Shown: in pieces, positions 28,690 to 36,807 of the stretch
Layout of the letters: each line of letters starts with the position of its first letter
Numbering within the stretch: position 1 is the first letter of the stretch
Assembly (NCBI RefSeq): GCF_001597735.1
Contig: NZ_LUTS01000003.1
Span: 62,001-126,000 of the forward strand
DNA length: 64,000 nucleotides
Source: Neptuniibacter pectenicola
GTDB lineage: Bacteria > Pseudomonadota > Gammaproteobacteria > Pseudomonadales > Balneatricaceae
Direction: 5' to 3'
Position numbers and translations under genes: made by a program
The notes under the pieces: generated by a model
Seen by the model: only the letters and a program-made list of their open reading frames with translations
Database searches by the model: none
Told to the model about the DNA's origin: nothing

Positions 28690-28815
28690 ATGAAAAAAGG
28701 TCCAGATCTCGTATTAATATTAGTCGTTGTGTTTGTGCTGGGTTCAGTGATGACCGGTGTATCGCATGCTGATTTCGAGCTCGCTTCATTATTTCAGCAA
28801 GTCTTCAATAGCTAA
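28690..28815 (+). CDS. Small exported or membrane protein, 41 aa
   Basis: A 41-codon ORF whose ATG is preceded by AGGCAGGG. The protein starts MKKGPDLVLILVVVFVLGSV: a two-lysine N-terminus and a hydrophobic core at residues 7-22, then TGVSHADFELAS. This is either a signal peptide with a plausible cleavage after SHA, leaving about 14 residues, or a single-pass small membrane protein. It stops 10 bases before the end of the convergent 5-formyl-THF cyclo-ligase gene. I do not recognise the family. The well-formed N-terminus and ribosome-binding site support it as real. Confidence 0.6.
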   Translation: MKKGPDLVLILVVVFVLGSVMTGVSHADFELASLFQQVFNS

Positions 28816-28824
28816 TCGTTGTTG

Positions 28825-29409
28825 TTATAAATAGCTTTTGGTATCTGTAATAATGGAAGTTAAAGGGATATCCCAGTTTTCTACCGGGAGTTCTTCTACT
28901 TTTTGAATTTCATGTGCCAGCCCAATCAATTTAGGTCCTGTTAGCCCCTTTCTCAATGCTTTAAAGCTAAACGTGCGGTCATAATAGCCACCGCCCATAC
29001 CCATTCTGTTACCCCGCTCATCGAACGCAACCAATGGAAGTAATACTAAATCCAGTGACCACGCTGTACGGCGTTGGTGAGGAATAAGGGTCGGCTCTTG
29101 TATGCCGTAAATGTTTTTGATCATCTTCGTTTTTGGCGTATAAGGCACAAACCATAATCGGTTGTGTAAAACCGGATGTAGTACGGGGAGGTATACGTGT
29201 TTGCCTAATGTCCAGCACAGTTGTATCAGCGGTTCCGGATTAATTTCGCCATCATTGGGTAGGTACATTGCAATGTTTTTGGCGCGACGAAAATCAGCTC
29301 GATTACGGATGTTCGCGAGCAAACGGTCTGCTGCTTGCTGTTGTTGACGGGGGGTGAGTGATCGCCGGAGTGTACGAATTTTTTGGCGAAGTGTTTTGCG
29401 TTGATTCAT
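28825..29409 (-). CDS. ygfA: 5-formyltetrahydrofolate cyclo-ligase
   Basis: A 194-aa enzyme that converts 5-formyl-THF to 5,10-methenyl-THF using ATP, returning the folate to the active pool. Family motifs are present: RKTLRQKIRTLRRSLT at the start, YLPNDGEINPEPLI, and the nucleotide-binding DLVLLPLVAFDERGNRMGMGGGYYDRTF. I place the start at ATG 29407-29409 (MNQRKTLRQ), because the longer version would begin inside the 6S RNA. It lies directly downstream of the 6S RNA gene on the same strand, the conserved ssrS-ygfA arrangement, and is probably made by read-through from it. Confidence 0.93.
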   Translation of the reverse strand: MNQRKTLRQKIRTLRRSLTPRQQQQAADRLLANIRNRADFRRAKNIAMYLPNDGEINPEPLIQLCWTLGKHVYLPVLHPVLHNRLWFVPYTPKTKMIKNIYGIQEPTLIPHQRRTAWSLDLVLLPLVAFDERGNRMGMGGGYYDRTFSFKALRKGLTGPKLIGLAHEIQKVEELPVENWDIPLTSIITDTKSYL

Positions 29410-29427
29410 TGCTAAGTAAAAGAAGAT

Positions 29428-29602
29428 CCCCAAGGTGCCGACGTCGGTTAAGGCCCTGAACCCGAAGGTTCAAGGAGGGGGTTACTGAGTAACGTTAGGC
29501 TTCCCGATAAATCGGACATGCACACCAGAAACTACGAGTAACCTCCAAAAGTGTGGTTATCGGCTCGAGGGACGTAACTAACAACCGAACACCCCAGGGC
29601 AT
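29428..29602 (-). ncRNA. ssrS: 6S RNA
   Basis: About 175 nt, on the minus strand between zapA and ygfA, the conserved location of ssrS. The RNA has the expected landmarks: a 5' part with CCCUCGAGCCGAUA, a central region with GUGUGCAUGUCCGA leading into GGGAAGCCU, and a 3' part with CCUUGAACCUUCGGGUUCAGGG resembling the E. coli 3' hairpin region. The two ends can pair (GGGGUG near the 5' end, CACC near the 3' end) into the closing stem. 6S RNA binds sigma-70 RNA polymerase by imitating an open promoter and lowers transcription in stationary phase. Ends are estimates from the promoter and the terminal stem. Confidence 0.92.
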
Positions 29603-29608
29603 AAGCCC

Positions 29609-29636
29609 ATTATACGCCTTCTAGTTTGACTGTCAG
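29609..29636 (-). promoter_or_regulatory. 6S RNA promoter
   Basis: On the minus strand, CTGACA (-35), a 16-base spacer and a consensus TATAAT (-10, at 29609-29614) precede the proposed 6S RNA 5' end by about seven bases. Confidence 0.8.
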
Positions 29637-29723
29637 GTCTTGTATTAATATTAATTTATGCTAGAAGCCCGGTAACTGTATGTCTTTTAAGCAAATTTGC
29701 GCCAGATGAAAAAAATTCAAGCT

Positions 29724-30047
29724 TTAAATTGTATCGTCGCTACTTCCCGACCGATTGTTCGCCTGGAGAGCGGTATCAATTTTATTACCTAAGTGGCGAA
29801 GACGGTGTTCAACATTGTCATTGGCGCTCTGACGTGACTGCAATAGTTCATGGGCTAGGTTTAAAGCCGCCATAACGGCGATACGCTCTAGGCCGAGAAC
29901 TTTGCCTGATTTTCGAATATCACGCATTTTTTCATTGAGCAGGTCCGCAGAGGCGAGCAATTCAGCTTCGGCATCGGCGGGGCAGTTAAAGCTAAACTCT
30001 TTATCTAATAAGCTTATGGATACGGTTTGTGAATCTGCATGACTCAT
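29724..30047 (-). CDS. zapA: Cell division protein ZapA
   Basis: A 107-aa protein that bundles FtsZ filaments at the division site. The N-terminal globular part (QTVSISLLDKEFSFNC) is followed by a long helix (LLNEKMRDIRKSG, ERIAVMAALNLAHELLQ) that forms the antiparallel coiled-coil tetramer. Length matches E. coli ZapA (109). Its start overlaps by four bases (ATGA) the stop of the upstream coiled-coil gene, so they are translationally coupled. 6S RNA follows on the same strand. Confidence 0.94.
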   Translation of the reverse strand: MSHADSQTVSISLLDKEFSFNCPADAEAELLASADLLNEKMRDIRKSGKVLGLERIAVMAALNLAHELLQSRQSANDNVEHRLRHLGNKIDTALQANNRSGSSDDTI

Positions 30048-30253
30048 CGGTTTTGCTCCAAGGCTTTCAGTCGAACAATCATCGCTTTTATCTTGCTCTG
30101 AGTCTGTTCGTTGATTTGAGTTAGCTGCGCGCGCTCTTCTTTCAGCGCTTGCTCGCGTTCACGAAGTTGAGCGTTTTCCTGCTCTAGTGCTGTGTAGCGC
30201 TCAAGAATCTGGTCAATTTTTTGTTCTAGCGCGTCAAAATAATGCTCGGCCAT
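30044..30253 (-). CDS. TIGR02449-family coiled-coil protein (ZapB-like)
   Basis: A 69-aa protein that is almost entirely one heptad-patterned coiled coil (LEQKIDQILERYTALEQENAQL, then KEERAQLTQINEQTQSKIKAM). It matches the short TIGR02449 family that precedes zapA in many gammaproteobacteria. Size and layout resemble the division protein ZapB, which partners ZapA in E. coli, but orthology to ZapB is not shown by the sequence. Coupling to zapA by a four-base overlap supports a division-related role. Confidence 0.85.
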   Translation of the reverse strand: MAEHYFDALEQKIDQILERYTALEQENAQLREREQALKEERAQLTQINEQTQSKIKAMIVRLKALEQNR

Positions 30254-30443
30254 GCAGAATCGAGACTCCTAAACCTTTTTTTAAACCCTGCTTTTGAGTT
30301 GGTAAATCCTAATGATTAAGAAGCGCAGGTTTATTCTTCTCTGCAGGACTATAATCAGCCGTTGCCTGAGGGTCAATGACGCTGCACGTGATTCGCGGAA
30401 ATGCTAGGATTAGCAGCATATTAATATTGATGGACTTTTATTC

Positions 30444-31055
30444 ATGTCTTTAGAAAATGTACCTGTAGATCTGCCTGATTTTGAGCTTGTTGCTAATATG
30501 TTTGTGGAGGAAGGCGTGCGCGTAGTGTCGCCTTCAGAATTGCATGGTTTGATCTCTGGTCACTTGGCTGCCGGTGCTAGATTACAACCTACAATGTTGC
30601 TGCAGACGGCTTGTGAGCTGTTGGATATTGAGGCGTTGTCGCACGAAAGCAGTAAAGTTACTTTAGTGAATCTGTATTCAGCCTCCTGTGAGGCGTTAGA
30701 AAGTTTAGATTTAGATTTTGAAATGTTACTTCCTGATGATGAAAACGAAATCTCTCAGCGGGCTGATGCATTAGGTCGCTGGTGCCAAAGTTTCTTAAGT
30801 GGGTTTGGTTTATATGGCAAGCATACTGATGCGTCGCTGTCCTCTGAAGCAAAAGAGACATTGACTGATTTAGGTCAAATTGCGCAAATCTCCATTGAGT
30901 TAGAAGAGTTAGATGAGAATGAATCTGACCTAATGGAGGTGCAGGAGTATGTAAGGATGGCTGTGCTTATGCTCTTCACCGAATGTAATAAAGCGCTAGA
31001 AAATAAAGAGAAAGCGTTTGCCCAAGTTGAACCGGAAAATAGCAGGTTACACTAA
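30444..31055 (+). CDS. ygfB: YgfB / UPF0149 family protein
   Basis: A 203-aa acidic, all-helical protein of the UPF0149 family. The start region (PSELHGLISGHLAAGA) and the central segment ALGRWCQSFLSGFGLYG are family hallmarks. YgfB of Pseudomonas has been linked to regulation of beta-lactamase expression, but general function is poorly defined. It is divergent from the zapA block and abuts pepP (stop at 31055, pepP ATG at 31056). It is therefore the first gene of the ygfB-pepP-ubiH-ubiI operon. Confidence 0.92.
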   Translation: MSLENVPVDLPDFELVANMFVEEGVRVVSPSELHGLISGHLAAGARLQPTMLLQTACELLDIEALSHESSKVTLVNLYSASCEALESLDLDFEMLLPDDENEISQRADALGRWCQSFLSGFGLYGKHTDASLSSEAKETLTDLGQIAQISIELEELDENESDLMEVQEYVRMAVLMLFTECNKALENKEKAFAQVEPENSRLH

Positions 31056-32372
31056 ATGAAAATTAGCTTGGACCAGTTTGCTACGCGTCGACAAAAACTC
31101 ATGGATAGCATGCTACCCGGTAGTATTGCGATTATCCCTGCTGCGCAAATGAAACAGCGTAACAGCGATGTTGAGTATCCCTTCCGGCAGGATAGCCATT
31201 TCTATTACCTAACCGGTTTTAATGAGCCTGATGCGGTTTTGCTGTTGATTCCAGGACGTGCCGCCGGTGAATCGGTCATGTTTTGTCGTAATCGCGACAA
31301 GCTAATGGAGATATGGAACGGTTATCGAGCCGGCCCTGAAGGGGTCGTTGCTGATTATCATATCGCTGAAGGGCATCCGATTGATGAGATCGATACGATT
31401 CTGCCTACGCTGCTTGATGGTCTGGCGCGTATTTACTATTCCATTGGCCGAGATGAGGATTTAGACCAGCAAGTAAGGCATTGGCTAAATCTGATTCGAG
31501 GGCAGGTTCGTCAGGGTGCGGTTGCACCATCTGAATTGGTCATGCTGGATCAGCTATTGAATGAGATGCGCTTGATTAAAACCGATGCTGAGCAGGCGTT
31601 GATGCGTGAAGCGGGAGAGATCTCAGCACAAGGTCATATTCGAGCGATGCAGGTCTGTAAGCCGGGGATGATGGAGTATCAGCTCGAAGCCGAAATTCTT
31701 TATCATTTTACCTTAAAGGGCTGCCGACAGCCGGCTTACTCCACGATTGTAGGGGGTGGCGCTAATGGCTGCGTGTTGCATTACATTGAGAATGATCAGC
31801 CGCTGCAAGATGGCGATCTTGTTCTGATTGATGCGGGTTGTGAGTTGGATCATTATGCGGGTGATATTACCCGGACCTTCCCTGTAAATGGACGGTTTAG
31901 TGCAGAACAGAAGGCACTTTACCAGCTGGTATTGGATGCGCAAAAAGCTTGTATTAACTTGGCTAAACCGGGCGTCCTTTGGGATGAGGTGCACCAAGCC
32001 TCCGTTAACGTGCTTACTCAAGGTTTAATTGATCTAGGGCTCTTAACGGGACCTTTAGAGGATGAGATTGAATCCGGCGGCTATCGCGATTTTTATATGC
32101 ATCGCGCGGGACACTGGTTGGGCATGGATGTGCATGATGTGGGTGATTACAAAGTAGAGGGTGAGTGGCGGCCTTTGCAGCCGGGCATGGTGATGACCGT
32201 TGAGCCGGGCATCTATGTGGCGGTGGATAACGAAAACGTTGAGGCTCGTTGGCGTGGCATTGGGATACGTATCGAAGATGATGTATTAATTACAGATCAA
32301 GGGTGCGAGATTCTAACGGCGGCGGTGCCTAAAGAGATCGATGAAATTGAAGCGTTAATGGCCTCTGCATGA
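31056..32372 (+). CDS. pepP: Xaa-Pro aminopeptidase (aminopeptidase P)
   Basis: A 438-aa dinuclear manganese peptidase that removes N-terminal residues preceding proline. Metal ligands are all present and align with E. coli PepP: Asp259 and Asp270 (LIDAGCELDHYAGD), His353 (RAGHWLGMDVHD), Glu383 (TVEPGIYV) and Glu407 (IRIEDDV). The N-terminal domain that shapes the active site occupies about residues 1-175. Its stop overlaps the ubiH start (ATGA). Confidence 0.97.
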   Translation: MKISLDQFATRRQKLMDSMLPGSIAIIPAAQMKQRNSDVEYPFRQDSHFYYLTGFNEPDAVLLLIPGRAAGESVMFCRNRDKLMEIWNGYRAGPEGVVADYHIAEGHPIDEIDTILPTLLDGLARIYYSIGRDEDLDQQVRHWLNLIRGQVRQGAVAPSELVMLDQLLNEMRLIKTDAEQALMREAGEISAQGHIRAMQVCKPGMMEYQLEAEILYHFTLKGCRQPAYSTIVGGGANGCVLHYIENDQPLQDGDLVLIDAGCELDHYAGDITRTFPVNGRFSAEQKALYQLVLDAQKACINLAKPGVLWDEVHQASVNVLTQGLIDLGLLTGPLEDEIESGGYRDFYMHRAGHWLGMDVHDVGDYKVEGEWRPLQPGMVMTVEPGIYVAVDNENVEARWRGIGIRIEDDVLITDQGCEILTAAVPKEIDEIEALMASA

Positions 32373-33616
32373 AACAGCATTACGATATAGTCATTATTGG
32401 GGGGGGCATGGTAGGCGCAAGCTTAGCGTGCGCTCTTTTGCCGATGTCTGACGCGTTAGACCTCAATATTGCCGTTATTGAGTCCGTTGCATTGCCGACC
32501 CACGATGTAGAAGAGTACCAGCCAAGTTACGATGCTCGCTCGACAGCACTGGCGTATGGCAGTCGCTCTATCTATGAAGCAATGGGTGTTTGGACACGTT
32601 TAAAAGCACATGTATCACCTATTAGCGATATCCATGTGTCCGATAAAGGATATTTTGGTGTGACGCGGCTCAATGCTAAAAAGGAAGGGGTTTCCGCGTT
32701 AGGTTATGTGGTCGAAAACCAATGGTTGGGCCATGTGCTACTCGACCATTTACAGCAAGCCGCCAGCCCTCGTATCGATTTTATCTGTCCGGCGAGTGTT
32801 ACGGCGGTTGAAAGTCGTGCCGATAGCATGGGCGTGACCGTTGAGTATCAAGGTGAACATGCAGAGCTTAGCTGTGAACTGGTGGTTATGGCGGATGGTG
32901 GGCGTTCTCCTTTACGTGCGTCGATGGGGATTAGTTACAGCGAAACAACGTACGATCAGCATGCCATTGTGGTGAATGTGAGTACCGACCAGCCCCATAA
33001 TGGTGTTGCTTATGAACGCTTTACGGATAGTGGCCCTATGGCGTTACTGCCGTTGGAAGATAAGGATGGGAGCCCTCGCAGTGCCCTAGTCTGGACGGTG
33101 CCTAATGACCTCATTGATGAGGTGCTTGGTTTAGATGATCAGGCGTTTATCGCACGCTTTCATGAGCGGTTTGGCTATCGTGCAGGTAATGTTATCCATG
33201 TGGGTCAACGCTTTTCCTATCCGTTGAAATTAACCGTGGCGGATGAGCAGGTCAGGCGAGGCTTAGTCGTTTTAGGTAACGCGGCGCATGCGCTGCACCC
33301 TATCGCGGGCCAAGGTTACAACCTTGCATTGCGGGGCGTTGCTAGTTTAGCTGAAACACTAATTCATGCGCGCAAACAGCAACAAAATTTAGGCGATTTA
33401 ACACGGTTACAAGCGTTTTATGAGCAGCAGCGTTTAGATCAGGTACGTACTATCGGGTTTAGTGATCAGACGATGAAGCTTTTTTCTAATCATAATCCGT
33501 TGTTAGCGGTGGGCCGAAATGTAGGCCTTCAGCTGTTAGATATTTGCCCTACCGCCAAAACATTATTTGCCCGTAGCGCGATGGGGCTTGATATGCCGGC
33601 CCCCGATCTGAAATAG
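32369..33616 (+). CDS. ubiH: 2-octaprenyl-6-methoxyphenol hydroxylase
   Basis: A 415-aa FAD-dependent aromatic hydroxylase of ubiquinone biosynthesis. The dinucleotide-binding GGGMVGASLACAL is at residues 10-23, the central DG-motif is VVMADGGRSPLRASMG, and the second FAD motif is VVLGNAAHALHPIAGQGYNLALRG. Family and operon position (pepP-ubiH-ubiI, as in E. coli) support UbiH, which oxidises ring position C1. Translation is coupled to pepP by a four-base overlap. Confidence 0.93.
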   Translation: MKQHYDIVIIGGGMVGASLACALLPMSDALDLNIAVIESVALPTHDVEEYQPSYDARSTALAYGSRSIYEAMGVWTRLKAHVSPISDIHVSDKGYFGVTRLNAKKEGVSALGYVVENQWLGHVLLDHLQQAASPRIDFICPASVTAVESRADSMGVTVEYQGEHAELSCELVVMADGGRSPLRASMGISYSETTYDQHAIVVNVSTDQPHNGVAYERFTDSGPMALLPLEDKDGSPRSALVWTVPNDLIDEVLGLDDQAFIARFHERFGYRAGNVIHVGQRFSYPLKLTVADEQVRRGLVVLGNAAHALHPIAGQGYNLALRGVASLAETLIHARKQQQNLGDLTRLQAFYEQQRLDQVRTIGFSDQTMKLFSNHNPLLAVGRNVGLQLLDICPTAKTLFARSAMGLDMPAPDLK

Positions 33617-33620
33617 GAAT

Positions 33621-34889
33621 ATGTCGATGTCAGAACAGATTGAAGCGGATGTAGTGATTGTAGGCGCGGGGATGGTGGGTTTGACTTTAGCTGCAGGGTT
33701 AGCGCCGAGCGGTATGAAGATCCTTGTGCTTGAGCAGCGTTCGGATAAACACCCTGATATAGATGCCCTTTGTCAGTTGCCTCCCGAGCGCTATGACCCG
33801 CGGGTGAGTGCGCTGACTTGTGCATCCCAGCAGGTGCTTACCGCGATAGGCGCATGGCCACATATGCAACGTTGTCGTATTACACCTTATACCGCTATGG
33901 ATGTCTGGGATGGAGAGGGAACAGGGCACATAGCGTTTTCAGCAAACGCGCTACATGAGCCCGTATTGGGGCACATTGTTGAGAATCGCGTTACGCTCGC
34001 TGGGCTTCAGCAGGCGATACAGTCCCATGACAACATTGAATTGGCTGTGGGAGTCAACGTGACAGCGCTCTCTAATCACGAAGGTGATTATCGACATATT
34101 ACCTTAGATGATGGGCGAGAGATTCAGGCGTCATTGGTCGTTGCTGCTGACGGAGCCTTGTCAAAAACTCGACAGATGGCGGGTATCCCTATGTGGGAAT
34201 GGGACTATGGCCACGATGCGATAGTGACCACCGTGCAAACAGAAAACGCGCACCAGCAAACCGCTTGGCAGCGTTTTACCGATGACGGGCCTTTGGCGTT
34301 TCTGCCGTTGAGCAGTGAAGATGGTAAACACTATTGTTCGATTGTCTGGTCAACGTCGCCTGCCCACGCTAAAACGTTAATGGCGTTAGATTCGCAGGCC
34401 TTTGCTAGCGCCTTAGGCGATGCGTTTGAGCAGCGCTTAGGTAAGATTATCTCGGTGGACCCGCGTTTCTCCTTTCCGTTAAAGCAGCGCCACGCTAAGC
34501 ACTACGTGCGGCCTAGCTTTGTGGCGATTGGAGATGCCGCGCATACTATTCACCCCTTAGCGGGGCAGGGTGTGAACTTAGGGCTGATGGATGCGGCTCA
34601 GTTAGTTGATACGTTGATGGAGGCATTGGAGCGAGGTGAGTCGATCGGCAGTGAGCGCGTATTAACGCGTTTTCAGCGTATCCGACGAACCGAAAATATT
34701 CAGATGTCCGCAGCGATGGAAGGGTTTAAGCGGCTATTTGCTAATGATCAGCCATTTTTGCGTTTGGCGCGGAATATGGGTATGAACCTATTGAACGGTT
34801 TGCCTCCGGTTAAAAACCATATTGTACAGCGTGCGATGGGGTTGTCGGATGATGTTCCTACGCTAGCAAAACGGCCTATTAAAGCGTAA
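33621..34889 (+). CDS. ubiI: FAD-dependent ubiquinone hydroxylase UbiI (VisC)
   Basis: A 422-aa paralogue of the preceding gene. It has GAGMVGLTLAAGL near the N-terminus, the DG motif VAADGALSKTRQMAG, and FVAIGDAAHTIHPLAGQGVNLGLMDA. In E. coli, UbiI hydroxylates ring position C5 and its gene directly follows ubiH, so position favours this name. Flavin hydroxylases of this group differ in regioselectivity, so the exact carbon is inferred. Four bases separate it from ubiH, and it ends at a strong terminator. Confidence 0.87.
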   Translation: MSMSEQIEADVVIVGAGMVGLTLAAGLAPSGMKILVLEQRSDKHPDIDALCQLPPERYDPRVSALTCASQQVLTAIGAWPHMQRCRITPYTAMDVWDGEGTGHIAFSANALHEPVLGHIVENRVTLAGLQQAIQSHDNIELAVGVNVTALSNHEGDYRHITLDDGREIQASLVVAADGALSKTRQMAGIPMWEWDYGHDAIVTTVQTENAHQQTAWQRFTDDGPLAFLPLSSEDGKHYCSIVWSTSPAHAKTLMALDSQAFASALGDAFEQRLGKIISVDPRFSFPLKQRHAKHYVRPSFVAIGDAAHTIHPLAGQGVNLGLMDAAQLVDTLMEALERGESIGSERVLTRFQRIRRTENIQMSAAMEGFKRLFANDQPFLRLARNMGMNLLNGLPPVKNHIVQRAMGLSDDVPTLAKRPIKA

Positions 34890-34917
34890 AACGTAGGTAT
34901 CCGTCGGTGCTTTTATT

Positions 34918-34961
34918 CATCTCTGCGGTGTGTCGCGACTATAGTTGCAGAGATGTTTTTT
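34918..34961 (+). terminator. Terminator of the ygfB-pepP-ubiH-ubiI operon
   Basis: CATCTCTGC (34918-34926) pairs with GCAGAGATG (34947-34955) around a 20-base loop and is followed by six T's. Confidence 0.9.
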
Positions 34962-35152
34962 GTCCAAAGATTGAACTAAAGAGCAAATCCCTATAAATTG
35001 TCATCCCTTTTTTGCTTTTTAGGCTCCTTTGATATTTATCTATGCTTGGAATGCAATGAACATAAAGAGCGGTCTTGGTCATAGTTAGGTTACAGAAACG
35101 TTTGATTGATGAACCAAACCCTTAATGCAGACCCTTAATAAGAGTTAATAGA
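34962..35152 (+). promoter_or_regulatory. gcvT upstream region
   Basis: About 190 bases precede gcvT. I looked for the conserved core of a glycine riboswitch and did not find it, nor a leader terminator. Regulation is more likely at the promoter, for example through GcvA/GcvR. A GAGTTAATAG stretch just before the ATG serves as a weak ribosome-binding site. Confidence 0.4.
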
Positions 35153-36259
35153 ATGGGTAGTAAAACAGCGCTATATGAAAAGCACCAAGAAATGGGTGCT
35201 AAAATTGTTGATTTTGGTGGTTGGGATATGCCCATCCATTATGGTTCTCAGGTTGATGAGCATCATCAGGTGAGAACCGCATCAGGTATGTTTGACGTTT
35301 CCCATATGACGGTTGTAGACGTTACCGGAACTGATGCAAAAGAGTATTTACGTTACCTGCTTGCTAACGATGTGGTTAAGCTGCAGGAGAAAGGTAAAGC
35401 ACTGTACAGCGGTATGTTGAATGATAATGGTGGGGTTATTGATGACCTGATCGTTTATCTTATGACTGAGCCGGGCGTATCGGGTGAATGGTTCCGCGTT
35501 GTAGTCAACTGTGCTACCCGTGAGAAAGACCTACGCTGGATGGCCGACCACACAGTGGGTTTTGACGATGTTGCGCTCACAGAGCAGCCAGATCTTGCTA
35601 TGATTGCGATACAAGGGCCTAAGGCTATTGAGTTGAGCAAGCAAGCCGTTAGTGAATCACGCGCTAAGTTAATTGATCAGCTGAGTGTGTTCCAAGGGTT
35701 GGAGTCTGAGGGCTGGTTTATTGCAAGAACCGGTTACACAGGTGAAGATGGATTGGAAATCATGCTACCAGAAGATGAAGCCGCTGATTTTTGGCAGGCA
35801 TTATCGGATGCAGGCGTAAAACCTTGTGGTTTAGGTGCACGTGATACCTTACGTTTGGAAGCGGGCATGAACCTATATGGTTCCGATATGGATGAGACAG
35901 TCTCGCCATTAGCCGCTAACATGGGATGGACGATTGCCTGGGAACCGCAAGAACGCCAGTTTATTGGCCGCGAGGCGCTTCAAGCTCAAAAAGAGAGTGG
36001 CGTTACTGATAAACTTGTTGGCTTGGTGATGGAGGCACGCGGTGTATTGCGCGCTCATCAAAAGGTTATTGTTGACGGTGTGGGCGAAGGCGAAATCACA
36101 AGTGGAACCTTCTCTCCAACCTTAGGTTTTTCTATCGCAATGGCGCGGGTGCCAGCGGCGACGGGAGAGCAAGCGGATGTGGAGATTCGTGGTAAGCGAG
36201 TTCCAGTACGTGTGCTAAGACCATCATTTGTTCGAAACGGCAAAAAAGTTTTCGATTAA
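35153..36259 (+). CDS. gcvT: Aminomethyltransferase, glycine cleavage T protein
   Basis: A 368-aa tetrahydrofolate-dependent enzyme that releases ammonia from the aminomethyl group carried on lipoyl-GcvH and forms 5,10-methylene-THF. Conserved features are the N-terminal [22 protein letters not shown], the folate-binding [14 protein letters not shown] with its catalytic region, and [16 protein letters not shown]. Length matches the E. coli protein (364). It is followed by gcvH after about 40 bp. The usual third gene, gcvP, does not follow. Confidence 0.97.
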   Translation: MGSKTALYEKHQEMGAKIVDFGGWDMPIHYGSQVDEHHQVRTASGMFDVSHMTVVDVTGTDAKEYLRYLLANDVVKLQEKGKALYSGMLNDNGGVIDDLIVYLMTEPGVSGEWFRVVVNCATREKDLRWMADHTVGFDDVALTEQPDLAMIAIQGPKAIELSKQAVSESRAKLIDQLSVFQGLESEGWFIARTGYTGEDGLEIMLPEDEAADFWQALSDAGVKPCGLGARDTLRLEAGMNLYGSDMDETVSPLAANMGWTIAWEPQERQFIGREALQAQKESGVTDKLVGLVMEARGVLRAHQKVIVDGVGEGEITSGTFSPTLGFSIAMARVPAATGEQADVEIRGKRVPVRVLRPSFVRNGKKVFD

Positions 36260-36301
36260 GAAACTAGATAAGAACTAAGACCACAAGGGTAGGAAATAAA
36301 C

Positions 36302-36694
36302 ATGAGTAACATCCCATCTGAACTGAAATACGTTGCTAGTCATGAATGGATCCGTGTCGAAGGAGACGGTATCGTTACTATCGGTGTAACTGACCACGCA
36401 CAGGATCTACTCGGTGATGTGGTTTTTGTTGAGCTACCAGACGTAGGCGCAGAGCTTGCGGGTGGTGACGAGGCGGGTGTTGTTGAGTCCGTTAAAGCTG
36501 CTTCCGATGTATACGCACCGCTAAGTGGTGAAATTGTTGCTATCAATGAAGAGCTAGAAGACTCACCTGAATTAGTTAACTCCGATCCTTATGGAGATGG
36601 CTGGTTCTTCAAGATTAAGCTAAGCGATACTGCTGAGCTGAATGATCTATTAGATGCCGAAGGTTATACGGGTCTTTGTGAATCAGAAGCATAA
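36302..36694 (+). CDS. gcvH: Glycine cleavage system H protein
   Basis: A 130-aa lipoyl carrier that shuttles the aminomethyl intermediate between the P, T and L proteins. The lipoylation lysine is Lys65 in [17 protein letters not shown]. The family start [14 protein letters not shown] is present and length matches E. coli (129). A GGTAGG ribosome-binding site lies a few bases ahead. It is the last gene of the pair, with a terminator after it. Confidence 0.97.
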   Translation: MSNIPSELKYVASHEWIRVEGDGIVTIGVTDHAQDLLGDVVFVELPDVGAELAGGDEAGVVESVKAASDVYAPLSGEIVAINEELEDSPELVNSDPYGDGWFFKIKLSDTAELNDLLDAEGYTGLCESEA

Positions 36695-36749
36695 GCGTAT
36701 AGCTCTATAAGCCTACGGGACCTTAGGTTCTGTACAAGTTAAATTATTG

Positions 36750-36768
36750 TCCCGGCTTTATGCCGGGA
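36750..36768 (+). terminator. gcvTH terminator
   Basis: TCCCGGC (36750-36756) pairs with GCCGGGA (36762-36768) around TTTAT; a mixed AT-rich tail follows. It is moderately strong. Confidence 0.7.
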
Positions 36769-36807
36769 TAATTGTTTATAAAAACTGTCTGTCAAAGCTG
36801 GAAAATC

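Noticed and set aside
34962..35152. Glycine riboswitch before gcvT
   Set aside because: The conserved glycine-aptamer core and a following expression platform could not be found.
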